Shown here: positions 6,368 to 14,523 of the stretch, one piece after another
How the letters are laid out: each line of letters begins with the position of its first letter
Numbering within the stretch: position 1 is the first letter of the stretch
Assembly: GCA_947629945.1 (NCBI GenBank)
Contig: CANRFR010000015.1
Location: forward strand, 1 to 35,102
Length of the DNA stretch: 35,102 nucleotides
Source of the DNA: an uncultured Clostridia bacterium
Lineage (GTDB): Bacteria; Bacillota; Clostridia; Oscillospirales; Ruminococcaceae
Reading direction: 5' to 3'
Notes under the pieces: model-generated
What the model saw: the letters and a program-made list of their open reading frames with translations, nothing else
Told to the model about the DNA's origin: nothing
Databases searched by the model: none
Position numbers and translations under genes: made by a program

Positions 6368-8299
6368 ATGGGATTACTCTCGAACAAGAATTTATTGACA
6401 GAAAAGGAAAATATTGTAAAAAAGCAGCAGAACGGCAAACAATCCATAAAAAAGCAGGTGTTCAAAAACGAGCCGCAGCCCAGATCTATGCGAAAGTCGA
6501 CAGCACCTGTGACGATAAAGCCACAATCGCAGTTGGGGCAGCAAGGGCAGTCGGGGGAGAAACGCTCCGTGCTCAGAAACAACAACGAACGCCGTTCTCA
6601 GTCTCAGCAGCACAAGACCCGTGAGCCGCGTGAGAACAGAAGCACGCCCGTAAGATTTTTTGCGCTCGGCGGACTTAACGAGATTGGTAAGAACTTGTAC
6701 GTTTACGAGTGCGCCAACGATATGTTTATCGTGGACTGCGGTCTGGCGTTCCCAGACGAGGAGATGTTTGGCGTTGATTTGGTCGTGCCCGATTTCACTT
6801 ATCTTGAGAAGAACAAGGATAAGTTTCGCGGTATAATCATTACCCACGGACATGAAGACCACATTGGGGCGCTGCCTTATTTGCTAAAAAAAGTAAATGT
6901 TCCGATTTACGGCACACGGCTGACTATCGGTCTTATTGAGGGCAAGCTTAAGGAGCACAATCTGCTTTCCTCGGCGAGTCTTAACGTCGTGGAACCTCGA
7001 CGCAACGTCAGAATGGGTTGTATGAGCGTTGAATTTATTCGCGTAAACCATTCTATTCCCGATTCCTGTGCGCTTGCTATCCACACTCCCGCAGGCGTTA
7101 TCGTCCACACGGGCGACTTTAAAGTGGATTACACACCGATAGAGGGCGGCATAATAGATCTCGCGCGTTTCGGCGAGCTGGGCAACCGCGGCGTTCTTGC
7201 TTTAATGAGCGAAAGCACTAACGTGGAGCGCCCCGGATACACAAAATCCGAGCGAAGCGTAGGAGAAAGCTTTAAGGGTCTTTTCGCACGCGCCGAGGGC
7301 AAGCGTATTATAATAGCGACTTTTTCCAGCAATATCCACAGAATACAGCAGATAATCGACGAAGCGGTGATTCACGGCAGACGTGTTGCGGTATCGGGCA
7401 GAAGTATGACGAACGTTATCGCAAAGGCAGTCGAACTCAACTATATAAAGGTACCCGACGGCACGCTTATCGATATTGAGGATGTGAACAAATACGACCC
7501 CGAGGAACTGGTCATAGCTACGACAGGTTCTCAGGGTGAACCGCTTTCGGCGCTTTCGAGAATGTCGAGCGGCGACCACCGTCAAGTGACGATAACCCCC
7601 AACGATTTTATTATCATCTCGGCAAACCCCATTCCGGGCAACGAGAAGCTTGTCACAAAAGTTGTAAACGAGCTTATGAAGCAGGGTGCGGACGTTATCT
7701 ATGAAAGTATGTACGAGGTGCACGTTTCGGGACACGCTTGTCAGGAAGAGCTTAAAATGATGATGTCGCTTACCAAGCCGAAGTTCTTCGTGCCGATACA
7801 CGGTGAGTACAAGCATCTTAAAAAGCACGTTCAGTTGGCAGAGAGTATGGGTATTCCCGAAAACCGCGCGTTTATCGCCGATTTGGGAGACGTTCTTGAA
7901 ACGGACGGCGTTGATATGAAGTTTACGGGCACTGTGCCGAGCGGTATGGTAATGGTTGACGGTCTCGGAATAGGTGACGTGGGAAGCGTAGTGCTCCGCG
8001 ACAGAAAGCACCTCGCCGAGGACGGCGTGATGATAATAGTAGCTACGATGGAGCGCGAAACGGGAAAGGTTCTCGCGGGTCCCGATATCGTGTCGCGCGG
8101 CTTTGTGTACGTCCGCGAGAGCGAGGAGCTTCTCGACGAGGCAAAACAGCTTATGGACGGAGTTATGGCTGATTTGTACGAACGCGGCGTACGCGAGTGG
8201 GGAAACATCAAATCTGCGATGCGCGACGCGCTTTCGGAGTTCATATACCAGAGAACCAAGCGCAGTCCGATGATACTTCCCATCATAATGGAAGTGTGA
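6368..8299 (+). CDS. rnj: Ribonuclease J
   Basis: 643 residues. RNase J is the metallo-beta-lactamase/beta-CASP nuclease with 5'-3' exonuclease and endonuclease activity that matures rRNA and decays mRNA in Firmicutes. The catalytic domain starts near residue 96 (VRFFALGGLNEIGKNLYVYE). The zinc motif THGHEDHIGAL has His160, His162, Asp164 and His165. FIRVNHSIPDSCALAI, VHTGDFK and the beta-CASP region follow, and VSGHACQEELK and VPIHGEYKHL provide the late ligands. Residues 1-95 are a Lys/Arg/Gln-rich, probably disordered extension not found in B. subtilis RNase J1, perhaps an RNA- or ribosome-binding tail. AAAGGAT precedes the ATG. A long leader and a 162-bp inverted-repeat element flank the gene. 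Confidence 0.95.
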   Translation: MGLLSNKNLLTEKENIVKKQQNGKQSIKKQVFKNEPQPRSMRKSTAPVTIKPQSQLGQQGQSGEKRSVLRNNNERRSQSQQHKTREPRENRSTPVRFFALGGLNEIGKNLYVYECANDMFIVDCGLAFPDEEMFGVDLVVPDFTYLEKNKDKFRGIIITHGHEDHIGALPYLLKKVNVPIYGTRLTIGLIEGKLKEHNLLSSASLNVVEPRRNVRMGCMSVEFIRVNHSIPDSCALAIHTPAGVIVHTGDFKVDYTPIEGGIIDLARFGELGNRGVLALMSESTNVERPGYTKSERSVGESFKGLFARAEGKRIIIATFSSNIHRIQQIIDEAVIHGRRVAVSGRSMTNVIAKAVELNYIKVPDGTLIDIEDVNKYDPEELVIATTGSQGEPLSALSRMSSGDHRQVTITPNDFIIISANPIPGNEKLVTKVVNELMKQGADVIYESMYEVHVSGHACQEELKMMMSLTKPKFFVPIHGEYKHLKKHVQLAESMGIPENRAFIADLGDVLETDGVDMKFTGTVPSGMVMVDGLGIGDVGSVVLRDRKHLAEDGVMIIVATMERETGKVLAGPDIVSRGFVYVRESEELLDEAKQLMDGVMADLYERGVREWGNIKSAMRDALSEFIYQRTKRSPMILPIIMEV

Positions 8300-8339
8300 T
8301 CGCTTTGCTTTCCCGAAGTTGAGGGAAAACAAAAAAGTG

Positions 8340-8501
8340 AAAGCTTGTGTTCATAGGATTTGTGCGTGGATTTTCGAGCGAATTTTGTCGAGGACAAGGC
8401 AAAATTTCGTAGGCTTGCTGTCGCAAGTCAAGAAATTTTAACGCAGTCATCGGCAAAATTTGCCGAAAAGACGCGTACAATATTCTATGAATACAAGCTT
8501 T
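8340..8501. mobile_element. MITE-like non-coding element with 17-bp inverted ends
   Basis: The left end aaagcttgtgttcatag (8340-8356) is matched by the inverted right end ctatgaatacaagcttt (8485-8501) with one mismatch. Between them are further self-complementary blocks: gcgaattttg with caaaatttcg around 8378-8410, cttgc/gcaag around 8414-8427, and ggcaaa/tttgcc around 8452-8463. There is no open reading frame. The unit fills nearly all the gap between rnj and gdpP, as expected for a small non-autonomous or REP-like repeat. No second copy and no clear target duplication is visible in this window, so mobility is inferred only. Confidence 0.55.
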
Positions 8502-8518
8502 GAAAGCGGGGTGGTGCG

Positions 8519-10564
8519 ATGAGGAACTTTTACAAATCGAACGTGCTGTTGGCGGCGGTATGTGCGCTTATAGTCATTCTTATCGGTATTGATATATACG
8601 TTTTTCGTCACGAAGCGCTGATTTTCTGGTTGACGCTGCCGGTGTTGCTGGGCGTTTCGGGCTTGGCTCTCGGAAAACTGCTGCAAATTCGGCAGAGCGA
8701 GTACTGGTATTTCGAGCAGCTTTCAGAAGAAATTCGCGGCACGGATTCAATGTCGCTCATAGGCTTTCCGCTGCCGATATGCGTGTTGGACGGCGGGCGT
8801 TCCGTTATCTGGAGCAACGATTGCTTCAACGAAACGTTCTTCGCCCCCGACGAGGACAGATGCTCCATTGACGAGGTTACCGATATGCCGCTTGAGCTTT
8901 TCGGCGCGGAGGGCAGAGAGATACGCTACGGTGAACGGTGGTTCCGCGTTTACTCGGCTCCGCACGACTTCACCGTGGATAGCAGGATAACGAAAGGTCA
9001 GGCGTTTGATAAAGACGGCACGGAGCGCATTACGATGCTGATTTTTCGAGAGAACACCGATTTTAAACACTTGAAAGAAACGCACGAGCTTTCCAGACCC
9101 GTGGTAATGATAGCGATGGTAGACAATTACGAGGAGCTGCTTTCGGGCGCGAAAGAAAGCGACCGCGCGTCGGTAACCATTGAAATAGACAAAAAAATGG
9201 AGGAGTATTTCGCGGACAAGCACGCGGTGCTCCAGAAAATAACGAGCGATAAGTTTATGATACTGCTTGAGGAACGCTATTTGCGCGAAATGATCAAGGA
9301 CAAGATGTCGCTTATCAATCAAATGCACGAGATAATCGTTCGTGAGCGTCAGAACGTAACAATGTCGATAGGCGTGGGAACTACGGCGCAGTCGTTGTCG
9401 CAGAGTGAGCGCTACGCTCGTGAAATGCTCGATAAGGCGTTGGATCGCGGCGGCGATCAAGCGCTGGTCAAAACCGTCTCGGGTTTTGACGCGTTCGGAG
9501 CGGTCTCAAAGGGTAAGGAACGCACGGGAAAGGTAAAGATCCGACTTGCCGCAGAGGAAATAAAGGATCTTATTGTAACGTCCGATACGGTCTACATTAT
9601 GGGACATTCCTACGGTGACTTCGACAGTGCGGGTGCGGCGATAGGACTTACTTGCGCTATCCGCAGAATGGGCAAGCCCGCGTATACCGTTGCCCGTTTC
9701 CGCGATGAAAGCAAAACAAACGCCAAGGTGTTGTTCGATAAATTTATGGATTACGACACTTCGGTAGCCATAGAACCCGCCGAAGCGAAGCAGTGGATTT
9801 CGCCGAAATCGGCTCTGTTTATTGTCGATACGCATATCCTTAAAAAGCTTGAGGATCCGGAGCTGTATGAGATAGCGCAAAAGGACAGAGTAGTTGTTAT
9901 TGACCATCACCGCTTGAGCGCGGGCGCTATCACAGAATTTGGGGTGCGCTGTCACGAATCCAACGCGTCCTCCGCTTCCGAGCTGGTGACGGAGATAATC
10001 CAGTATTTAAGTTCGGACGTCATTTTAAAGCCTTTGGAGGCTGAAGCGCTTTTGGCGGGCATAATGCTCGATACGCGCGATTTTGTTATGAGAGCCGGAG
10101 TTTCGACATTCGAGGCGGCGGCGTATCTCAAAAAGCTGGGCGCGGACACCATTTCCGTAAAGAAGATGTTCGATACGTCTATCGAAAGCAAAACGAAGAA
10201 GTCGCAGATAATATCCTCGGCAAAAATATACCGCGGACGTTGTGCAATCGCCGTGGTGGAGGATAACGACACGGGTCTGCGCGTTCTATGCTCTCAGGCT
10301 GCCGATGAAATGCTGTATATACGCAACGTTGACGCGTCCTTTACCGTGTACCCCATTGAAAACGGCTGGAGTATAAGCGCGCGCTCTCTTGGAAAGGTCA
10401 ACGTTCAGGTCATTATGGAGAGCATGGGAAATAAGTTGGACGATGGCGGCGGCCATCTGACGATGGCGGGCGCGCAGCTTTACAGGTGTACCGCCGAGGA
10501 AGCTGTGCAAAAGCTGCACAGCGCGATAGACGAGTATTTTTCAAACGCGCCGAAGAATGATTAA
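8519..10564 (+). CDS. gdpP: Cyclic-di-AMP phosphodiesterase GdpP
   Basis: 681 residues. GdpP hydrolyses c-di-AMP to pApA and so tunes potassium and osmotic balance and wall stress. Two N-terminal membrane helices (about 8-30 and 35-54) are followed by a PAS-like domain (about 80-160), a degenerate GGDEF domain (about 190-325) without an intact GGDEF signature, and a DHH/DHHA1 catalytic unit. Catalytic signs are GHSYGDFDSAGAA, FIVDTH, VVVIDHHR (Asp462-His464) and the DHHA1 motif DDGGGHLTMAGAQL (His646). The first motif reads GHSYGDFD where many members have GHKNPDMD, but the metal-binding Asp pair is kept. A GGGGTGG site precedes the ATG. It is followed by rplI and dnaB, the conserved Firmicutes order. 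Confidence 0.94.
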   Translation: MRNFYKSNVLLAAVCALIVILIGIDIYVFRHEALIFWLTLPVLLGVSGLALGKLLQIRQSEYWYFEQLSEEIRGTDSMSLIGFPLPICVLDGGRSVIWSNDCFNETFFAPDEDRCSIDEVTDMPLELFGAEGREIRYGERWFRVYSAPHDFTVDSRITKGQAFDKDGTERITMLIFRENTDFKHLKETHELSRPVVMIAMVDNYEELLSGAKESDRASVTIEIDKKMEEYFADKHAVLQKITSDKFMILLEERYLREMIKDKMSLINQMHEIIVRERQNVTMSIGVGTTAQSLSQSERYAREMLDKALDRGGDQALVKTVSGFDAFGAVSKGKERTGKVKIRLAAEEIKDLIVTSDTVYIMGHSYGDFDSAGAAIGLTCAIRRMGKPAYTVARFRDESKTNAKVLFDKFMDYDTSVAIEPAEAKQWISPKSALFIVDTHILKKLEDPELYEIAQKDRVVVIDHHRLSAGAITEFGVRCHESNASSASELVTEIIQYLSSDVILKPLEAEALLAGIMLDTRDFVMRAGVSTFEAAAYLKKLGADTISVKKMFDTSIESKTKKSQIISSAKIYRGRCAIAVVEDNDTGLRVLCSQAADEMLYIRNVDASFTVYPIENGWSISARSLGKVNVQVIMESMGNKLDDGGGHLTMAGAQLYRCTAEEAVQKLHSAIDEYFSNAPKND

Positions 10565-10577
10565 ACGGATATATTTT

Positions 10578-10607
10578 GCGTTTTACCCGCACACGCGGGT
10601 AAAACGC
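10578..10607 (+). promoter_or_regulatory. Perfect 13-bp hairpin between gdpP and rplI
   Basis: gcgttttacccgc (10578-10590) pairs perfectly with 10595-10607 around a 4-nt loop (acac). No T-run follows on the plus strand, so it does not look like an intrinsic terminator. It sits 24 bases before the rplI start and may be a processing or stability element that uncouples rplI-dnaB from gdpP. Confidence 0.5.
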
Positions 10608-10631
10608 TGAAAAAACGGGAGGCTATAACGA

Positions 10632-11081
10632 ATGAAAGTAATATTGTTACAGGACGTTCAGGGAACGGGCAAAAAGGGCGAAGTCAAAGAGGTAAAGGAC
10701 GGCTACGCGATAAACTGTCTTATAAAAAAGGGACTGGCTCAGGAGGCTACTCCGAAAAACCTTAACCTTTTGCAGGGTCAAAAGGACAGCGCTCAGCATA
10801 AAATAGATGTTGATGTCGCCAACGCCAAGGACATCGCGGGAAAACTGGAAGGGAAAACCATCGTGGTTACCGCAAAAGCGGGGCAGAACGACAGACTTTT
10901 CGGCACGGTGACATCCAAGGAGGTCGCGGCGGCAATAAAGCAGTCGCTCGGACTGGACGTTGATAAGAAAAAAATCAATATCGGAATGAAAATAGAGGGT
11001 TTCGGCGATTTTTCAGCCGAGGCGAGACTTTATGCGGGAGTGCTCGCAAAATTCACCGTAAGCGTAAAACCCGCTCAGTGA
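10632..11081 (+). CDS. rplI: Large ribosomal subunit protein bL9
   Basis: 149 residues, the usual length for L9. The protein binds domain V of 23S rRNA near the L1 stalk and helps keep the reading frame. The N-terminal domain shows the signature [18 protein letters not shown] and [17 protein letters not shown] long connecting helix (about 45-75) and the C-terminal domain ([20 protein letters not shown] onwards) follow. GGGAGG lies upstream of the ATG. It sits between gdpP and dnaB, 22 bases before the latter, as in most Firmicutes. Confidence 0.96.
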   Translation: MKVILLQDVQGTGKKGEVKEVKDGYAINCLIKKGLAQEATPKNLNLLQGQKDSAQHKIDVDVANAKDIAGKLEGKTIVVTAKAGQNDRLFGTVTSKEVAAAIKQSLGLDVDKKKINIGMKIEGFGDFSAEARLYAGVLAKFTVSVKPAQ

Positions 11082-11103
11082 TTGTGACGTTTGGGAGGAT
11101 GTA

Positions 11104-12483
11104 ATGGCGGATTACGATTTGTCGGGTCTGTCGCTGCCGTATAATCCGGAAGCGGAGCAGTCGGTGATAGGCTCGATATTGATAGACAGCGAGCTTGTGG
11201 GGGACGTATCGCAGATACTTCGCCCGCAGCATTTCTATGCTGATGTTAATAAGGGAGTTTTTTCGGTAATATATGAACTGTTCACGCGCAGCCAGATGAT
11301 AGATATTGTCTCCGTTATCGATAAGTGTGTAATTCAAGGCGTTTTTGAAAACGACGCGGAGGCGAAAAGCTATCTTTTATCGGCGATGAAGAGCGTTCCG
11401 AACCCTAAGTCTATCGCGAAATACGCCGCTATGATCATTGATAAGTACCTGCTGCGCAGCCTGATATTGGCTGCCAAGGACATCATAGACGCCGCCAACA
11501 GCGCAGAGTCCTCCGAAGATGTAATGGACTTTGCCGAGCAGAAGATATTCGATATCCGCGAGGGCGTGGAAAACAAAACGCTCGTGCCGTTGTCCTCTGT
11601 GGTCTACGACCAATTCAAGGCTTTTTGCGAACTCGTTACGCAGTCTAAGGAAAACGGCGGAAAGCCGGTGATGTCGGGCTTGGGTACGGGATTCGGAAAT
11701 CTTGATAAAATGATTTTTGGGTTGAACCGTTCAGACCTTATCGTTTTGGCGGCGCGACCCGGCATGGGAAAAACATCGTTCGCGCTGAATATGGCTGTGA
11801 ACGTTGCAAAAAAATACAAAGATAAGGCGATTTGTGTTTTCAGTTTGGAGATGTCAAAGGAACAGCTTGTTTCGCGCATTATGTCAAGCGAGGGTCAGAT
11901 ACCTACCGAGGTCATGCGCACGGGCAAGCTGCCGGGAAACGCCGCCGACGAGGTAAGGCGCATTTCGGGTGTCGTTACAAGGCTGCAAGAGCTGAATATT
12001 TACCTTGACGATACTCCCGGCACGAATGTCACGGCGATTAAATCAAAGCTTCGCCGAATAAAGGACCTGGGCTTGGTTATCATAGACTACCTTCAGTTGA
12101 TGAATTCCGTGGGAAATTATCACGGGAACCGCGTCGCGGAAATTTCCGAGATAACGCGCTCTCTGAAAATTATGGCAAAAGAGTTGAATGTGCCCGTTAT
12201 AGTGCTGTCGCAGCTTGCGCGCGGCACCGAGCAGCGCCCCGATAAGCGTCCGCTTATGAGCGATCTTCGCGACTCGGGTTCTATAGAGCAAGACGCGGAT
12301 ATAGTGCTGTTTCTTTACCGCAACTCCTATTACGACAAAACCGACCCCAACCAAAACGCTTGCGAATGTATCGTGGCAAAAAACCGTCACGGAGAAACGG
12401 GCACGGTTTACCTTGGCTGGTTCGGCGAGTACACGAGGTTTACGGAGGCTATCATAAATGGTCAAAGCGGCGGTAACGGATAA
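11104..12483 (+). CDS. dnaB: Replicative DNA helicase DnaB
   Basis: 459 residues. The hexameric helicase unwinds DNA ahead of the replication fork and recruits primase. The N-terminal collar domain starts with LPYNPEAEQSVIGSIL. The RecA-like domain has Walker A AARPGMGKTSFA, Walker B LGLVIIDYLQLM, then VIVLSQLARGTEQRPDKRP and the arginine-finger region SDLRDSGSIEQDADIVLFLYR in part, and ends with a KNRHGETG motif. No intein is present. GGGAGG precedes the ATG. The last 26 bases overlap the start of tilS, so the two are coupled. Confidence 0.96.
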   Translation: MADYDLSGLSLPYNPEAEQSVIGSILIDSELVGDVSQILRPQHFYADVNKGVFSVIYELFTRSQMIDIVSVIDKCVIQGVFENDAEAKSYLLSAMKSVPNPKSIAKYAAMIIDKYLLRSLILAAKDIIDAANSAESSEDVMDFAEQKIFDIREGVENKTLVPLSSVVYDQFKAFCELVTQSKENGGKPVMSGLGTGFGNLDKMIFGLNRSDLIVLAARPGMGKTSFALNMAVNVAKKYKDKAICVFSLEMSKEQLVSRIMSSEGQIPTEVMRTGKLPGNAADEVRRISGVVTRLQELNIYLDDTPGTNVTAIKSKLRRIKDLGLVIIDYLQLMNSVGNYHGNRVAEISEITRSLKIMAKELNVPVIVLSQLARGTEQRPDKRPLMSDLRDSGSIEQDADIVLFLYRNSYYDKTDPNQNACECIVAKNRHGETGTVYLGWFGEYTRFTEAIINGQSGGNG

Positions 12484-13474
12484 TTTTGTTGAAAAAGTAT
12501 GCTCCGCGCTTACGGAACACAATATGCTGAACGGTGAAAAACGCGTTTGCGCGGCGCTTTCCGGCGGCGCGGACAGCGTGTCGCTTATGCTTGCTATGCG
12601 CGAACTGCAAACCGAGAACGGTATGGAAATTTACGCCTGTCACCTGAATCACGGCTTGCGCGGCGCGGAAAGCGACGGAGACGAGCGTTTTTGCCGTGAG
12701 CTTTGCGAAAGTCTGCGAATACCGTTTTATTCGGAGAAAATCGACGTTTCCTCCGATGTTTCAAAGCACGAGAGCCTTGAGGAAGCTGCGCGGCGGCTGC
12801 GTTACGATTTTTTTGAGAGGGCGTTGTCGCATTTTGAGTGCGCCGTTCTTGCGACGGCGCACAACGCTAACGACAATGCCGAGACTGTTCTGCTGAATTT
12901 GACGCGCGGCACGGCATTGAAAGGATTGTGCGGAATACCGCCCGTGCGGAATTTCGGCGGCGGGTTTCGTGTGATACGTCCGTTGATACGCTGCACGCGC
13001 GTCGAAATCGAGGAATATTTGCGCGTGAGCGGTCAGAGTTATGTTACCGATAAAACCAACCTTTCCGAGGATTACACCCGAAACAGGATAAGGCTGCGCG
13101 TGCTGCCGGAACTTTCCGAGATTAACCAGTCGATAGCCGCAACGATTGGCAGAATGACTGAAAAAGTGCGCGGAGACAGCGATTTTTTGGATAGTTTAGC
13201 TGAAAAGGCTCTTGACGATGCGCGCGAGGGTCGCGGCTGGAACGCGCTTAAGCTTTCCGAATTGCCGCCGCCGATAGGCTCCCGAGCTGTGCGGAAAATA
13301 CTCTTGGACGGCGGCATAGAGCCGTCAAGTTTGCGTATCGACACAGCGATGAATCTGCTTACAAAGCGCTCCGCGCGGTTTAATCCGTGCAAAGACCACT
13401 TTTTCACAATACGAAAGGGTGTGTGCTTTGTGGAAAAGATCACGCAGAATTACGGCGCGAATAAACAGCGCTGA
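12458..13474 (+). CDS. tilS: tRNA(Ile)-lysidine synthase TilS
   Basis: 338 residues. TilS ligates lysine to C34 of the tRNA-Ile with CAU anticodon, changing both codon reading (AUA) and charging identity. The N-type ATP pyrophosphatase PP-loop ALSGGADSVSLML covers Ser35-Ser40. CHLNHGLRGAESDGDERF, ATAHNANDNAETVLLNLTRG and TRNRIRLRVLPEL are TilS landmarks. It is shorter than the B. subtilis (about 470) and E. coli (432) proteins; the C-terminal TilS_C domain seems reduced or absent. The ATG lies within dnaB, preceded by GGAGG inside the dnaB frame. hpt and ftsH follow, the standard tilS-hpt-ftsH order, but with a long repeat-bearing gap before hpt. Confidence 0.93.
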   Translation: MVKAAVTDNFVEKVCSALTEHNMLNGEKRVCAALSGGADSVSLMLAMRELQTENGMEIYACHLNHGLRGAESDGDERFCRELCESLRIPFYSEKIDVSSDVSKHESLEEAARRLRYDFFERALSHFECAVLATAHNANDNAETVLLNLTRGTALKGLCGIPPVRNFGGGFRVIRPLIRCTRVEIEEYLRVSGQSYVTDKTNLSEDYTRNRIRLRVLPELSEINQSIAATIGRMTEKVRGDSDFLDSLAEKALDDAREGRGWNALKLSELPPPIGSRAVRKILLDGGIEPSSLRIDTAMNLLTKRSARFNPCKDHFFTIRKGVCFVEKITQNYGANKQR

Positions 13475-13860
13475 ACGGCGGTACAAAGCCAATTTGGACG
13501 TTTTTTGCCGCTTTTTTGAGATTTTGAAATGCTCGTAATTCGCATTACAAAGCCAAATTTACGTTCGGTTCCCTTGGCACCGTGTTGATGAAAATACGCG
13601 TGAAGTACGGGTACGAAGCGAAAAATGAAGAGTTAAGTTGTTTAACCGATTTGCATTAATTGGAATATTCCGCATTGTAAAACCAAATTATATGGAAATT
13701 TAATTTGGGCTGTAAATGAAATTGGCGCAAAAAACGTGATTATAAAGCCAAATTTTATTTTTGTAGAAATTTCCGATAAATTTTCAGCGGATATTCACAA
13801 AAATTTATTGCAATTTCGTGAATTATGTGCTATAATAAATTTTGTATTGGAGGAAATGTC
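13475..13860. repeat. Intergenic array of short repeats before hpt
   Basis: This gap holds at least four direct copies of a tacaaagccaaattt-like word, at 13482, 13546, 13676 and 13740. The second and third are preceded by the same cgcatt. One inverted relative (aatttgggctgtaa) starts at 13702. Copies are 12-16 bases long, imperfect and separated by about 64-130 bases, so this is not a CRISPR array. The stretch ends in the hpt promoter. No ORF or known RNA is seen. Confidence 0.55.
13808..13836 (+). promoter_or_regulatory. Sigma-A promoter for hpt, extended -10
   Basis: TTGCAA (13808-13813) and TATAAT (13831-13836) with a 17-bp spacer and TGC directly before the -10 box. Predicted transcription starts near 13843. 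This leaves only an 18-base leader with GGAGG at 13849, which fixes the hpt start at 13861 and excludes the longer in-frame start at 13825. Confidence 0.8.
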
Positions 13861-14400
13861 ATGTACATTCCCAAGGAAGTTGAAAGGATACTGTTCACCG
13901 GGGAGCAGCTTGGTGAGCGGGTAAAGCAGCTTGGCGAAGAAATAACGCGCGACTACGCGGGGCGTGAGCCGCTGTTTTTGGGCGTGCTGCGCGGCGCGGC
14001 GGTTTTTCTGGTCGATCTTATGCGGGTCGTGGAGCTGCCGCTTGAGATCGATTTTATCAGAACGCAGAGCTATGTCGGCACGGAATCGTGCGGCAAGGTC
14101 GAGGTCGATTTGATGAACGTCGGCAATATAGAGGGAAAAGACGTTGTGATAGTGGAGGACATTTGCGACACGGGGCGTTCGCTTGTTGAGATAAACAAGG
14201 CGCTGAAAGCTAAGGCTCCCAAATCGCTGAAAACGGTTTGCCTTTTGGATAAACCGTCGAGGCGCGTCGTTGATTTTAAGCCCGATTATGTTGGCTTTAG
14301 CGTAGACGATCTGTTCGTTGTCGGCAGCGGCTTTGACTGTGACGGAAAATTTCGCAATCTTCCGTACATAGGCGTTTACAGTTCAGTTAACAATGTATGA
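13861..14400 (+). CDS. hpt: Hypoxanthine-guanine phosphoribosyltransferase
   Basis: 179 residues. It salvages hypoxanthine and guanine to IMP and GMP using PRPP. The PRPP-binding loop is VVIVEDICDTGRSL. LGVLRGAAVFLVDLMR near the N-terminus and the flexible-loop region FIRTQSYVGTESCGKVEV are typical of the class, and VDDLFVVGSGFDCDGKFRNL closes the base-binding site. The start at 13861 is chosen from TTGGAGG 7 bases upstream and from the promoter position. It lies between tilS and ftsH as in B. subtilis but has its own promoter. Confidence 0.95.
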   Translation: MYIPKEVERILFTGEQLGERVKQLGEEITRDYAGREPLFLGVLRGAAVFLVDLMRVVELPLEIDFIRTQSYVGTESCGKVEVDLMNVGNIEGKDVVIVEDICDTGRSLVEINKALKAKAPKSLKTVCLLDKPSRRVVDFKPDYVGFSVDDLFVVGSGFDCDGKFRNLPYIGVYSSVNNV

Positions 14401-14479
14401 TTAAACGAAGAATTTCGATGTGCTGTTTGACGGTGCGTTTTAAAAATAGATCGCGGCAGATCCGTGAACAATAATTGCA

Positions 14480-14505
14480 AATTGTACATTTTCAATTGTC
14501 AATTA
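14480..14505. repeat. AATTG-rich short repeat upstream of ftsH
   Basis: The sequence at 14480-14505 carries aattgtacattttcaatt. A near-identical inverted copy is at 25816-25840 (aattgaaaatggacaatt), and a partial relative is at 18425-18447. Such palindromic AATTG-rich words look like remnants of a small dispersed repeat. Confidence 0.45.
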
Positions 14506-14523
14506 TTATGAAAGGTGGTAAAG

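Noticed and set aside
7202-8332. 376-codon antisense frame over RNase J
   Set aside because: It is a shadow of the real gene; it is Cys/His/Arg-scattered with no motif or start signal.
13475-13860. CRISPR-like array
   Set aside because: Repeats are short (12-16 bases), imperfect, unevenly spaced and partly inverted, and there are no cas genes.
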